From NCBI GenBank assembly GCA_036558005.1, contig DATBGO010000235.1, positions 30,681-94,680 of the forward strand: a stretch of 64,000 nucleotides of DNA. Reading direction: 5' to 3'. A program made the translations under genes and the position numbers. Below the pieces are notes generated by a model. The model made no database searches and had not been told where the DNA came from. It saw only the letters and a list, made by a program, of their open reading frames with translations. This DNA comes from DATBGO01 sp036558005. GTDB lineage: Bacteria > Actinomycetota > Actinomycetes > Streptosporangiales > Streptosporangiaceae. Of this stretch, positions 42,611 through 51,563 are shown one piece after another (the stretch's first letter is position 1; every line of letters starts with the position of its first letter).

Positions 42611-44962
42611 TTGTCTAACGAGGAATTGGCTAGCGAGCAGGAATACGTCCGGATGCTCTACCACCGCCTGGACGGAAACCGTGACCGGGCGGCGCAGCGG
42701 CTGGCCAGCGTGTTGCGTGAAAACGGCGGCACCCATCAGGCCCGGTCTGAGCGCGAGACGCTCGCCGTCATGTATTCCCGTCAGCTCGCCCAATTTGATG
42801 CCGCCGAGAACGGGTTGTGCTTTGGCCGCCTTGACTTCGAGCAGGACGATCCGCGTTATATCGGCCGGATCGGGCTGCGGGAGGATTCCGGCGACTACGA
42901 GCCGCTGCTGCTGGACTGGCGGGCGCCGGCCGCCCGGCCGTTCTACCTCGCGACGGCGGCGTCCAGGGACGGCGTCCGGCGGCGGCGGCACATCAAGACG
43001 CGGCAGCGCACTGTGACCGGGCTCGATGACGAGGTGCTCGACATCACCGTTGCCGATCCGCACGACCACCAGGGCCTGACCAGCGAGGCGGCGCTGCTGG
43101 CCGCGCTGACCGCGGCCAGGACCGGCCAGATGAGCGACATCGTCGAGACCATCCAGGCCGAGCAGGACCAGGTCATCCGGTCTGGCCTGGCCGGGGTGCT
43201 GGTGGTGCAGGGCGGGCCGGGCACCGGGAAGACCGCGGTCGCCTTGCACCGGGCCGCCTACCTGCTGTACACGCACCGGGAGCAGCTGTCCAAGCGCGGC
43301 GTGCTCATCGTCGGCCCCAACCCGGTGTTCCTGCGCTACATCGCCGACGTGCTCCCCTCGCTCGGCGAGACCGGCGTGCTGATGTCGACGATCGCTGACC
43401 TGTACCCGGGGATCACCGCGGACCGGGCCGAGCCCGCTGCGACCGCGGCGATCAAGGGCGAACTGGCCATGGCGCAGGTGCTGGCCACCGCGGTCCGCGA
43501 CCGGCAGTGGCTGCCCGACGCCGCGCTGAAGATCACCGTGGACCGGCAGGTGCTGCGGCTGGACCGGCGGACCTGCCAGCGGGCCAGGACCAGGGCCCGG
43601 CAGTCCCGGCGCCCGCACAACCAGGCCAGGCGGGTGTTCGTCGCGGAGGTCATCGAAGCACTGGCCCGGCAGGTGGAGGGCGGCCTGGAGGCCATCGCGC
43701 CCGGCGCGGGCAACCTGCTCGGCGAGCTGGACACCGCGGCGATCCGGCAGGAGCTGCGGGCCAGCCCGGAGGTCCGCGCCGCCCTGGACCGGCTCTGGCC
43801 GGTGCTGACCCCGCAGCAGCTGCTGGCCGGCCTGTTCGGCTCACCGGACCGGCTGGCCGCCGCCGCGTCCGGCCTGAGCCAGGCGCAGCGCGCTGCGCTG
43901 TTGCGCGAGCCAGCTGCCGGCTGGACGCCTGCCGACATCCCGCTACTGGACGAGGCCGCGGAACTGCTCGGCGAGGACGACACCGCGGCCAGGGCGCTGG
44001 CCAGGCGCCGGCGGCGGGAGCGGGCCGCGTACGCGCAGGGCGTGCTGGACATCATGGCCCGCGATGACCTCGACGACGCCGATCCGGAGATCCTGCTCGG
44101 CGCCGACATGCTGGACGCCGACCGGCTCGCGCAGCGGCACGCGGAGGAGGACTACCTGACCGCGGCCGAGCGGGCCGCGGCCGACCGGACCTGGGCGTTC
44201 GGCCACATCATCGTGGACGAGGCGCAGGAACTGTCGCAGATGGCGTGGCGGATGCTGATGCGCCGCTGCCCGGCCAGGTCCATGACCTTGGTCGGTGACG
44301 TCGCGCAGACCGGCGACGTGGGCGGCGCTAGTTCCTGGCAGGCCGCGCTGGGCCCGCACCTGGCCGACCGGTGGCGGCTGGCCCAGCTGACGATCAACTA
44401 CCGCGCCCCGGCCGAGGTCATGACGGTGGCGGCGGACGTGCTGGCCGCGATCGATCCGGGGCTCACGCCGCCCCGCTCGGTGCGGGAGACCGGCGTCACC
44501 CCCTGGGCCCTGCAGCTGCCCGCCGCCGAGCTGCCCAGGCGGCTGGCCGGGATCGTCAGCGCGGAGGCTGGCCAGCTCGGCGGCGGGCGGCTGGCGGTGA
44601 TCGCCCCGGCCGGCCGCGTCGCCGGGCTGGCCGGAGAGATCCTCGCGGCCGGCCAGGCGGTGACCGTCGGCGCCGACCCCGAGCTGGCCAGCCCGGTGGC
44701 GGTGCTCAGCGTCGCGCAGGCCAAGGGCCTGGAGTTCGACTCGGTGATCGTGGTCGAGCCCGGCCAGATCATCGCCGGTTCCCCGCGCGGCCTGGGCGAC
44801 CTGTACGTGGCGCTGACCCGGCCGACGCAGCGCCTCGGGGTGATCAGCAGCGAGGAGCTGGCCGCCGTCCTGCGCGGGCTCGGGCAGGCAGCCGGTCCCG
44901 CTGGGCCAGCGAGCACCGCGGAGCGGGCCAGCACTGTGCCGCAGGCCGCGGCGAGCGGCTGA
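42611..44962 (+). CDS. helR: HelD/HelR-type RNA polymerase recycling ATPase
   Basis: 783 residues. UvrD-like SF1 helicase fold without classic helicase use: an N-terminal coiled coil (SEQEYVRMLYHRLDGNRDRAAQRLASVL) that in HelD proteins enters the polymerase, FGRLDF and YIGRIGL, Walker A GGPGTGKT at 201-208, Walker B HIIVDEAQEL near 533, and LYVALTRPTQRLG (motif VI) near the end. HelR removes rifamycin-bound or stalled RNA polymerase and can give rifampicin tolerance. TTG 42611 has AGGGGAG about 8 nt upstream. Monocistronic. Confidence 0.88.
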   Translation: MSNEELASEQEYVRMLYHRLDGNRDRAAQRLASVLRENGGTHQARSERETLAVMYSRQLAQFDAAENGLCFGRLDFEQDDPRYIGRIGLREDSGDYEPLLLDWRAPAARPFYLATAASRDGVRRRRHIKTRQRTVTGLDDEVLDITVADPHDHQGLTSEAALLAALTAARTGQMSDIVETIQAEQDQVIRSGLAGVLVVQGGPGTGKTAVALHRAAYLLYTHREQLSKRGVLIVGPNPVFLRYIADVLPSLGETGVLMSTIADLYPGITADRAEPAATAAIKGELAMAQVLATAVRDRQWLPDAALKITVDRQVLRLDRRTCQRARTRARQSRRPHNQARRVFVAEVIEALARQVEGGLEAIAPGAGNLLGELDTAAIRQELRASPEVRAALDRLWPVLTPQQLLAGLFGSPDRLAAAASGLSQAQRAALLREPAAGWTPADIPLLDEAAELLGEDDTAARALARRRRRERAAYAQGVLDIMARDDLDDADPEILLGADMLDADRLAQRHAEEDYLTAAERAAADRTWAFGHIIVDEAQELSQMAWRMLMRRCPARSMTLVGDVAQTGDVGGASSWQAALGPHLADRWRLAQLTINYRAPAEVMTVAADVLAAIDPGLTPPRSVRETGVTPWALQLPAAELPRRLAGIVSAEAGQLGGGRLAVIAPAGRVAGLAGEILAAGQAVTVGADPELASPVAVLSVAQAKGLEFDSVIVVEPGQIIAGSPRGLGDLYVALTRPTQRLGVISSEELAAVLRGLGQAAGPAGPASTAERASTVPQAAASG

Positions 44963-44971
44963 CCGGGACGG

Positions 44972-45283
44972 TCAGGCCCCGGTCTCCTGCCGGACCCGGG
45001 TCGCCGGCTGGGCCGGGGTGCCCGCGGCGGGCTCGCCGAACAGGTCGCCAAGCGGCACCCGGCTGTCCGGGCTTTCATCGTCCTGGGCGAGCAGCTCCTT
45101 GAGCCTGGCAAGCTGCCGGTCGAACCAGCCGGTGCCGGCCTGTCCAAGGAAGAGACCGGCGACCCCGGTCAGCATCAGCACCAGGCCGGCGATCTGCGGG
45201 CTGATGAACGACGGGTGCACGCCGACGGCGAAACACAAGATCGCGCCGATGGACAGCAGCGCGAGCCCGGTCGATGCCTTCAT
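44972..45283 (-). CDS. Small two-span membrane protein (DUF6458-like)
   Basis: 103 residues. GLALLSIGAILCFAVGVH and IAGLVLMLTGVAGLFLGQA are two membrane spans; the pattern resembles small DUF6458-type proteins of actinobacteria. The C-terminal ~50 residues are polar and cytoplasmic or outside. ATG 45283 has GGAGGG 6 nt upstream. Function unknown. Confidence 0.72.
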   Translation of the reverse strand: MKASTGLALLSIGAILCFAVGVHPSFISPQIAGLVLMLTGVAGLFLGQAGTGWFDRQLARLKELLAQDDESPDSRVPLGDLFGEPAAGTPAQPATRVRQETGA

Positions 45284-45401
45284 ATCCGTCCCTCCTGGCT
45301 CGTGCGGGTGATCTACCCACTGCCTGGCGGGCCTAACAAGGCTGCGCGGCGGGCCTGAGAAGGCCGTGCCGCCCGGGGAGACGATGGGTGCGCGGGCCTG
45401 G

Positions 45402-45707
45402 CTAGAGATCGTCCTGCTGATGCCCGGGCCCGTCGGAGCGGAAATATCTCGCGTCCTCGGCCCGCATCGCCGCCACGTCCTCCGCGGCGGCCCGCTCGAC
45501 CCCGCCCCGGCGCCGGCGTGACCGCATTCCCCAGGCCACCCCCCAGGTGCGGCCCCGGCGGCGGCCCACGGCAGCGGCGGCCACCACGATGATCACCACG
45601 CCGGCCGCGAACACCGCGCCGGCCGCGATCCAGGAGAACCCGGCGGGGCCCCCGGCCACCGCCCAGGACAGACGCACTGGATGAGGCTGCATTAGGGTCG
45701 GCCGCAT
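45402..45707 (-). CDS. Small single-span membrane protein
   Basis: 101 residues with one strong span (SWIAAGAVFAAGVVIIVVAAAAV) followed by a very basic stretch (GRRRGRTWGVAWGMRSRRRRGG) and an acidic end. ATG 45707 has GGGGGG 5 nt upstream. No family recognised. Confidence 0.6.
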   Translation of the reverse strand: MRPTLMQPHPVRLSWAVAGGPAGFSWIAAGAVFAAGVVIIVVAAAAVGRRRGRTWGVAWGMRSRRRRGGVERAAAEDVAAMRAEDARYFRSDGPGHQQDDL

Positions 45708-45833
45708 TGTCGCCCCCCGGATGTCGAATTGACGCTAGCCGGAGCGTACGCCCCCGTTTCCCCGCCTGCCCAGCAAACCGGACGCGTCCGGACAGCGCCT
45801 GGCCGGCCGCCTGATCCGGCCTCCTGACAGCAC

Positions 45834-45865
45834 CAGGGTCCCTGGCCAGCTGGCCAGGGACCCTG
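45834..45865. terminator. Perfect 32-bp palindrome, probable terminator
   Basis: Sixteen-bp arms with no mismatch (left arm CAGGGTCCCTGGCCAG), able to form a very stable hairpin. It lies 113 bp past the end of the PepSY gene and before the next minus-strand gene, so it likely ends the response regulator-kinase-PepSY operon. Confidence 0.65.
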
Positions 45866-45978
45866 ATTCCTGAGTGTCGGGTTCGCCGCCGGGCGACCCA
45901 GCCGTCGGCGGGGGCTGCCAGCCGGCGACAGGCGCTGCCGGCTGGCGGCGCGGCGGCTGGCGCCGGGCCCGGCGCGGG

Positions 45979-46557
45979 TTAGCGCGGGCCGGCGCTGCCG
46001 GGACCGTCGTTGTCGTGGCCGTCGTGGTCACGCGCGTCGCCGTGCCGACCGGGACCGCGGCGGTCACCGCGGTCGTCCGCGGCGTCGTTGTCGTCCCGGT
46101 CACGGCGCGGGTCAAGCCGGTCGTCCGCGGCGTCATTGTCGCGCGCGTCGACATCGCGCACGCCGATGGCACGGGCATCCCTGGCCTGCCCGGCCCGCGC
46201 CGCCGCGGCCCCGTCGTCGTGGCCGCCGCCGCGGCGCACGATGGCCGCCGCGCCGGTCCGCTTGTCGACATCCACGACCACCCGGCCGCTGGGGGTGGCG
46301 AGCTGGATCTGCCAGACCGCGCGGTCGTGCCGGAAGTCCGACTCGGCCTCGCGCACCCGGCTGTGCGGCACCTTGGCCAGGGCGATCTTCTCGGCCTGGG
46401 CCAGGGTGACGTGCCGGGCCGCGGTCACGGCGGCCGCGCCCTGGCTGGCCGCGGGGTGCGCGCCCGCCCCGGTGGCGGCCGAGGACACTCCGGCCGCGAC
46501 CGCGGTGGCCAGCGCCGCCACGGCGATACCGATTCCGGCGTTCATTGTCTTGCGCAT
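45979..46557 (-). CDS. Secreted PepSY domain protein with Asp/Arg-rich tail
   Basis: 192 residues. Signal peptide MRKTMNAGIGIAVAALATAVAAGVSSA, then one PepSY domain (HVTLAQAEKIALAKVPHSRVREAESDFRHDRAVWQIQLATPSGRVVVDVDKRTG). The last ~75 residues are repeats of D/R/N/H (DARDNDAADDRLDPRRDRDDND...), likely disordered and perhaps metal-binding. PepSY proteins often act outside the cell with two-component systems; here it follows the kinase gene on the same strand (88 bp). Confidence 0.82.
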   Translation of the reverse strand: MRKTMNAGIGIAVAALATAVAAGVSSAATGAGAHPAASQGAAAVTAARHVTLAQAEKIALAKVPHSRVREAESDFRHDRAVWQIQLATPSGRVVVDVDKRTGAAAIVRRGGGHDDGAAAARAGQARDARAIGVRDVDARDNDAADDRLDPRRDRDDNDAADDRGDRRGPGRHGDARDHDGHDNDGPGSAGPR

Positions 46558-46645
46558 CTGTGGGGACTCCTCTGCTGGGTTGCTGACATCCGCCAGAGTG
46601 CCCCGGGCTTCGATAGCGGCGTGCTGCCAGAACGCTAACGGCCGC

Positions 46646-48022
46646 TTAAGCCTGTCCGGCCCGGCCGGTGCCGTCCCGCCGGGGGCCGGCTTCCCCGGCG
46701 CGGTCTGCCCCAGCGCCGCCGGTCGCAGCGCCGTCGTGCTGACTGGTCCCGGCCGGGCGCGGCGGGCCGAGCTCGACGACGACGAGCGCCCCGCCCGCCT
46801 CGTTGCCCGCGGTCAGCGACCCGCCGGACGCCTGCGCCGTCTGCCGCGCGATGTCCAGGCCGAGCCCGGTCGAGCCGGCACCGCTGGCGCCCCGCCGGAC
46901 CGGGTCGGTGGCCGCGAATCCTGGCCCGTTGTCCTGCACGCTCAGCCGTCCGCCGCCGCCCGCCCGGGCCGTCAGCGTGAGCGTGAACGCGGTTCCCTCC
47001 GGGGTGTGCGCGAACACGTTGCCGAGCAGCGCGTCCAGGCAGGCGGCCAGGTCCGCGGCGGCCACGCCGACCAGCACCGGCGGCGGGGCCAGCTCGACCG
47101 TCACCGCGCGCTGCTGATCCTCGGCCAGCACCGACCAGAAGGCGGCCCGCTCGCCGGCCACCTGCACCGCGTCGCAGCTGCCGGGTGTGCCGCTGCGGCG
47201 GCGCGAGTTCTCGATCAGCTCGGTCACCGCGCGTTCCAGCGCCTGCACCTGCCCGGTCAGCCGGCCGTCGGGATCGGCCGATTCGGGGATCGCCTCGGCC
47301 TCCAGCCGAAGCGCGGTGAGCGGCGTCCGCAGCCGGTGCGACAGGTCCGCGATCGACTCGCGTTCTTGCCAGATCAGATCCTGTATCCGGGCGGCCAGCT
47401 GGTTGAGGCCGTGGGCTACCTCGGTGACCTCCGGTCCCCCGGCTGGGCTGGCCCTGGCCTCCAGCTCCCCCGCGGCCAGCCGGTGCGACACCCCGGCCAG
47501 CTCGCCGATCGGCCTGGTCACGCTCGTCAGCAGCCGGTCCGCGACCGCCATCCCGAGCAGCAGCAGGACCAGGCCGATGGCCGCCAGGATGAGCCACGCG
47601 GTCGCCACGCCGCGGGTCAGCTCGGCCGGGCCGACGAACACCCGCACCACCGCGGTGCCGCCGTTGCTCTGCACCGCGACCAGGATCTCCCGGCCGCCCG
47701 CGTCGCTGACGGTGATGCTCTGGCCCAGCTCGGACAGCCGCACCGACTTGGTCCGCTGCGCGGGCGCGCCCAGCTGGCCGCCGCCGGGCAGGAACACGGT
47801 CGCCGGGTGCCGGGCGGACTCCAGCAGCTGAGTCACGCTGGCCTGCAGCGCGCCCGGGCGCGAGGTCGCCACCACGGCGCTGAGCTGCTGTGCCTCGGTG
47901 ATGGCCGCGGAAATCGCCCGGTCGGCGGCGAGCTCCCTGACCAGGATGGCCAGCGGCACCACGAACGCGATCAGCACCAGGGCCATGGTGGCCGACACCA
48001 GCAGGGCCAGCCGTCTGCGCAT
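46646..48022 (-). CDS. Sensor histidine kinase
   Basis: 458 residues. N-terminal span (LALLVSATMALVLIAFVVPLAILV), an extracytoplasmic sensor loop of ~120 residues, second span (TAWLILAAIGLVLLLLGMAVADRLL), a HAMP-like linker, dimerization box ADLSHRLRTPLTALRLEAEAI with the phosphorylated His, and an ATPase domain with N-box LDALLGNVFAHTPEGT, G1 VQDNGPGF and G2 GSTGLGLDIA. The signal is unknown. ATG overlaps the response regulator stop (TGATG): one operon. Confidence 0.93.
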   Translation of the reverse strand: MRRRLALLVSATMALVLIAFVVPLAILVRELAADRAISAAITEAQQLSAVVATSRPGALQASVTQLLESARHPATVFLPGGGQLGAPAQRTKSVRLSELGQSITVSDAGGREILVAVQSNGGTAVVRVFVGPAELTRGVATAWLILAAIGLVLLLLGMAVADRLLTSVTRPIGELAGVSHRLAAGELEARASPAGGPEVTEVAHGLNQLAARIQDLIWQERESIADLSHRLRTPLTALRLEAEAIPESADPDGRLTGQVQALERAVTELIENSRRRSGTPGSCDAVQVAGERAAFWSVLAEDQQRAVTVELAPPPVLVGVAAADLAACLDALLGNVFAHTPEGTAFTLTLTARAGGGGRLSVQDNGPGFAATDPVRRGASGAGSTGLGLDIARQTAQASGGSLTAGNEAGGALVVVELGPPRPAGTSQHDGAATGGAGADRAGEAGPRRDGTGRAGQA

Positions 48023-48741
48023 CAGCCGGGCTCCGGACCGGCGGAGCCCGCCCCGGCGGGCCCGGGCGGCGCGGCCAGCCGCAGCCCCACCCGCCGCACC
48101 GTGTGCAGGTAGCGCGGCTGCTGCGCGGTCTCGCCGAGTTTGCGGCGCAGCCAGGACACGTGCACGTCCACGCTCTTGTCCGCGCCGCCGTAGGGCTGCT
48201 GCCAGACCTCCACGAGCAGCTCCTGCTTGGTGACGACGGTGCCGGCCCGGGCCGCCAGGTAGTGCAGCAGGTCGAACTCCCGCGGCGTGAGGTCGAGCAC
48301 GGTGCCCTCCAGTGTCGCCTGCCGGGCCTTGCGGTCCACCCGCAGCCCGCCGACCTCGATCGCTGCCTCGTCGTCTGGCTCGGCCGCCCGCCGCAGCACC
48401 GCCCGGATCCGCGCGTCCAGCTGTGCGCTGCCGAACGGCTTGACCACGTAGTCGTCGGCGCCGGCGTCCAGCGCCCTGACGATGTCGGCCTCGGTGCCGC
48501 GCGCGGTGGCCACGATGATCGGCACGCTGCTGACGGCCCGGATCATTCGCAGCACCTCGCGGCCGTCCAGGTCCGGCAGGCCCAGGTCGAGCACCACGAC
48601 GTCGGGCTGCTCGGCGACCGCCAGCTGCAGCCCGCTCATCGCGGTGTGCGCGGCGGCGACCGCGTAGCCCCGCTCGGTCAGCGCCCGCATCACCGCGGCG
48701 CGGATCGTCACGTCATCCTCGACGATCAGCACCTTCGGCAT
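48022..48741 (-). CDS. OmpR-family response regulator
   Basis: 239 residues. Receiver domain MPKVLIVEDDVTIRAAVMRAL with phospho-acceptor Asp in VVVLDLGLPDLDG, the switch Thr in IIVATARG and the Lys in YVVKPFG. The C-terminal winged helix has LDLTPREFDLLHYLAARAGTVVTKQELLVEVW and DVHVSWLRRKLGE. ATG 48741 has -10-like TAGCTT 6 nt upstream, so it may be leaderless; TTG 48747 is an alternative. First gene of regulator-kinase-PepSY. Confidence 0.94.
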   Translation of the reverse strand: MPKVLIVEDDVTIRAAVMRALTERGYAVAAAHTAMSGLQLAVAEQPDVVVLDLGLPDLDGREVLRMIRAVSSVPIIVATARGTEADIVRALDAGADDYVVKPFGSAQLDARIRAVLRRAAEPDDEAAIEVGGLRVDRKARQATLEGTVLDLTPREFDLLHYLAARAGTVVTKQELLVEVWQQPYGGADKSVDVHVSWLRRKLGETAQQPRYLHTVRRVGLRLAAPPGPAGAGSAGPEPG

Positions 48742-48850
48742 AGCCAAAAGCTATCGGAGATCACCGCCAGCAGGCCGTTTCGCCTGTTTCGTAGCGTTGC
48801 CTTAAGGGTGCCTTAACCTGCCGCCGCCGCCGGCCGGGCACAGTAAGGGG

Positions 48851-49402
48851 ATGAGCAAGCGTGCTGCGGCGCTGGCCGCGGTCTGGCTGGCCGCGGTGCT
48901 GCTGGCCACCGCTGGCGTCACCGCGGTGCTGATCGTGGCCGGCAACCGGGTGTTCGGCCCCGGCGTGACCGCGCTCAGCCAGGCGCAGGTGAGCCGGGAC
49001 CTGGCCAAGCACCGGGCCGCCCAGACGGCTAGCCCGTCCGGCCCGGCCAGCCCGCCCGCCCGGTCGTCTTCGGCGCCAGCCGGGCCGGCGCCGAAGGCGC
49101 GGTCGTTCACCGGCGGCACCGTGTTCGCCTCCTGCGCGGCGGGCCTGGTCACGCTCACCCAGCGGATCCCGGCCCAGGGCTACCAGATCGAGCACGTCTC
49201 CCCCGGGCCCGCCGCGACCGCCTCGGTGACGTTCGAAACCGGGACCACCGAACAGCACGTCACCGTGACCTGCGCGGCCGGCCAGCCGCGGTTCAGCAGC
49301 TCGACCGAGGTGCCCGGCGGCGGCGACGACCATGGCGGCGGGCGGGGCGGCCGGGGCGGCGGCCCTGGCGGCGGCAGCAGCGGGGGCAACGGCGGCCCCT
49401 GA
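48851..49402 (+). CDS. Membrane-anchored or secreted protein, unknown
   Basis: 183 residues. An N-terminal hydrophobic segment (AAALAAVWLAAVLLATAGVTAVLIVAG), a Pro/Ser/Ala linker, a small domain with two Cys (GTVFASCAAGLVTLTQRIPAQGYQIEHV ... HVTVTCAAGQPRF) probably linked by a disulfide outside the cell, and a Gly-rich tail. Divergent from the response regulator gene with 109 bp between, so it may be a target. No family known. Confidence 0.7.
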   Translation: MSKRAAALAAVWLAAVLLATAGVTAVLIVAGNRVFGPGVTALSQAQVSRDLAKHRAAQTASPSGPASPPARSSSAPAGPAPKARSFTGGTVFASCAAGLVTLTQRIPAQGYQIEHVSPGPAATASVTFETGTTEQHVTVTCAAGQPRFSSSTEVPGGGDDHGGGRGGRGGGPGGGSSGGNGGP

Positions 49403-49630
49403 CCCGCCCTTGCCCGCGGCAACAGGCTGGCCCATAGCGGGCAGACCCGAGTCTCCGGACGTTTCGAATTCACTACGTGGCTACCTGGCAACTGAGGGTA
49501 ACTTCCTGGCAGTATGCAGGAACCATTCAGGTGCCTTGGCGTGTCCGCTGATGCGCGCACCAGGCCGGCCGGGGACCGGCAGCGCGCCAGGCACGAACCA
49601 TAACTGGCACATATCCGCAGGGGGGAACCA

Positions 49631-50566
49631 TTGGCTATCCGAAGACTTCTGCCACCGCTGCTCGCGTCCGCGGTTGCGCTCGCCGGCCTGTCCGCATTAG
49701 CAGGCTCGGGCACCGCGAGCGCGGCGACTGCCTGGCGGGGCTGGTACATCTGCAAGGGCTCTGACCGGCACCCTGGCTCGCTGTCGGGCCATCACCGCGG
49801 CGTGCTGGTGCGCGGGCTGTGCGAGGTCAACGCCGGGCCGGCCGTGGTCCGCGGCAGCCTCATCGTCAGCCCGCGGTCCACGCTGGTGGCGGCGTACGCC
49901 CGCAACGACGTGACCGGTCACGGTGACTCCAACCTGACGGTCGGCGGCAGCCTGATCGTGAAGCACCACGCCGCGCTCATCCTGGGCTGCGCCGCGGCGA
50001 CCTTTCCCTGCCTCGATGACCCGGACCCTGACAACCCGACGCTGGGCAGCACCAGCTCGGTGGCGGGCAACCTGATCGCCAGCCATCCGCTCGGCGTCGT
50101 CGTGCACGGCGCCACCATCGGCACCAGCGTGCGCGAGACCGGCGGTGGCGGCGGGCGCGACTGCACCCCGAAGGGGATCTTCGCCAAGTTCGGCTCGCCG
50201 GTCTACAGCGACTACGAGGACACCTTCGTCGGCCGCGACTTCAAGGTGACCGGCCTGCGGTCCTGCTGGTATGGCACCCTGCGTGACAACCTGCGCGGCA
50301 ACGCGCTGGTCGCGCGCAACAAGCTGGCCGACCCGGACGCCACCGAGGTGATCAGCAACAAGGTCCGCGGCAGCCTCAAGTGCTACCGCAACAGCCCGGC
50401 GGTCCAGTTCGGCGACTCCGGCGGCAACTCCAACAGGGTCCGCGGGCACGCGGCCGGGCAGTGCGGCTTCCACGTGCTGCAGCCGAACCCGGCACCGACC
50501 GACACCACGCCGGGCGGCCCGCTCCAGCACATCTCCGTTCACATGGGGCACCATCACCATTTCTGA
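49631..50566 (+). CDS. Secreted protein, possible beta-helix type
   Basis: 311 residues with a signal peptide (LLPPLLASAVALAGLSALAGSGTASAA). The body repeats short beta-prone units such as VVRGSLIVSPRSTLVAA, LTVGGSLIVKHHAALIL, VAGNLIASHPLGVVV and LRGNALVARNKLAD, about 20-40 residues apart, suggesting a beta-solenoid like polymer-forming proteins. Eight or so Cys may form disulfides. The His-rich end is HMGHHHHF. TTG 49631 has AGGGGGG 6 nt upstream. Function unknown. Confidence 0.7.
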   Translation: MAIRRLLPPLLASAVALAGLSALAGSGTASAATAWRGWYICKGSDRHPGSLSGHHRGVLVRGLCEVNAGPAVVRGSLIVSPRSTLVAAYARNDVTGHGDSNLTVGGSLIVKHHAALILGCAAATFPCLDDPDPDNPTLGSTSSVAGNLIASHPLGVVVHGATIGTSVRETGGGGGRDCTPKGIFAKFGSPVYSDYEDTFVGRDFKVTGLRSCWYGTLRDNLRGNALVARNKLADPDATEVISNKVRGSLKCYRNSPAVQFGDSGGNSNRVRGHAAGQCGFHVLQPNPAPTDTTPGGPLQHISVHMGHHHHF

Positions 50567-50656
50567 TCCGGCCCCAGCAGGCTGATCCCGTTACCGGCCG
50601 GGGCGGCCAGGCGATCCGCGCGATCCCCTGGCCACCCCAGCCCGGCCCTGACGATC

Positions 50657-50701
50657 GTCAAGGCTGAGTTGACGATCGGGCGCCGTCAATCTAGAGTTGA
50701 C
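50657..50701 (+). promoter_or_regulatory. Leaderless promoter with two copies of GTCAA-N7-TTGAC
   Basis: -35 TTGACG (50669-50674) and -10 TAGAGT (50692-50697) with ideal 17-nt spacing; ATG 50704 follows the -10 by 6 nt. Two inverted repeats GTCAA-N7-TTGAC (50657-50673 and 50685-50701), centres 28 bp apart, cover the -35 and the -10 respectively. A further perfect palindrome TGACGATCGTCA is at 50649-50660. A repressor binding both sites would shut the promoter. Confidence 0.75.
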
Positions 50702-50703
50702 GC

Positions 50704-51435
50704 ATGTCGAGTTACCCGGTCCCGCTGGACAACCTCATCAGCTACGTCAAGACCCGGCATCCCGATGCTGATGCCCTGCAGAACCTCTCCGACGCGGTGG
50801 CCGTCGCCGCCCGCCTGGACGAGCAGTCCGACGCCCTGATCGGGCACTTCGTTGACCAGGCCCGCCGGTCGGGCGCGTCCTGGAGCCAGATCGGGACGAG
50901 CATGGGCGTGTCCAAGCAGGCCGCCCAGCAGCGGTTCGTGCCCCGGCGCGAGGACGGCCGGCCCGACCTGTCCAGGCTCACCCCCCGGTGCCGCGGAGCG
51001 CTCGCTGCCGCCGGCCGGCTGGCCATCGGGTCAGGCGCGAACCGGACCAGCGCCGCCCACATCATCGCTGGCCTGCTGTCCGAGCCGGACGCCCTGGGCG
51101 CGAAGTTCATCCACGACGCGGGGATCACCGACGACCAGCTGTGCCGCGCGCTGGCCGTTGACCCGAGGCAGAGCGCGGCCGACGCCGAGCCGGACCGGCT
51201 CAGGGACATCGGCTTCACCGGCAGCGGCCAGGCCGTGATCGATGGCGCCACGAAGGCGGTGCTGCGGCTGGGGCACAACTACTTCGGCACCGAGCACCTC
51301 CTGCTGGGCGCCCTGATCGCCGGCGGCGAGGACGCGGCCAGGCTCAACGAGATGGGCCTGACCGTCGAGGGCGTGGAACACGCGCTGCACGAGGAGTTCA
51401 AGCGCATGCGCGCCCAACGCCAACCCGGCGCCTAG
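50704..51435 (+). CDS. HTH protein with Clp N-terminal repeats
   Basis: 243 residues. N-terminal part has a helix-turn-helix-like segment ARRSGASWSQIGTSMGVSKQAAQQRF. The rest resembles a double Clp-N (ClpA/ClpC substrate-binding) module: LTPRCRGALAAAGRLAIGSGANRTSAAHIIAGLLSEPDALG and KAVLRLGHNYFGTEHLLLGALIAGGEDAARLNEMGLTVEGVEHAL. No AAA+ motor follows, so it cannot unfold proteins; it may be a DNA-binding regulator or adaptor sensing proteolytic stress. It probably controls its own promoter. Confidence 0.82.
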   Translation: MSSYPVPLDNLISYVKTRHPDADALQNLSDAVAVAARLDEQSDALIGHFVDQARRSGASWSQIGTSMGVSKQAAQQRFVPRREDGRPDLSRLTPRCRGALAAAGRLAIGSGANRTSAAHIIAGLLSEPDALGAKFIHDAGITDDQLCRALAVDPRQSAADAEPDRLRDIGFTGSGQAVIDGATKAVLRLGHNYFGTEHLLLGALIAGGEDAARLNEMGLTVEGVEHALHEEFKRMRAQRQPGA

Positions 51436-51456
51436 CCCCAGCGGGTCATGATCGTG

Positions 51457-51489
51457 GTGGGTACTCAGTAAATAGCACTGACTACTCAC
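51457..51489. other. Imperfect 13-bp inverted repeat
   Basis: Arms GTGGGTACTCAGT / ACTGACTACTCAC (2 mismatches) around an A/T-rich 7-nt loop, 21 bp after the Clp-N gene and 75 bp before the next. Could be a terminator or an operator. Confidence 0.4.
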
Positions 51490-51563
51490 CGCAGATCATC
51501 GAAAGCTGGGGTCGCGCCTGGCCGGAGCTGCTGGCAGCAGCCGAGGTGACAGAAACTGGACTC

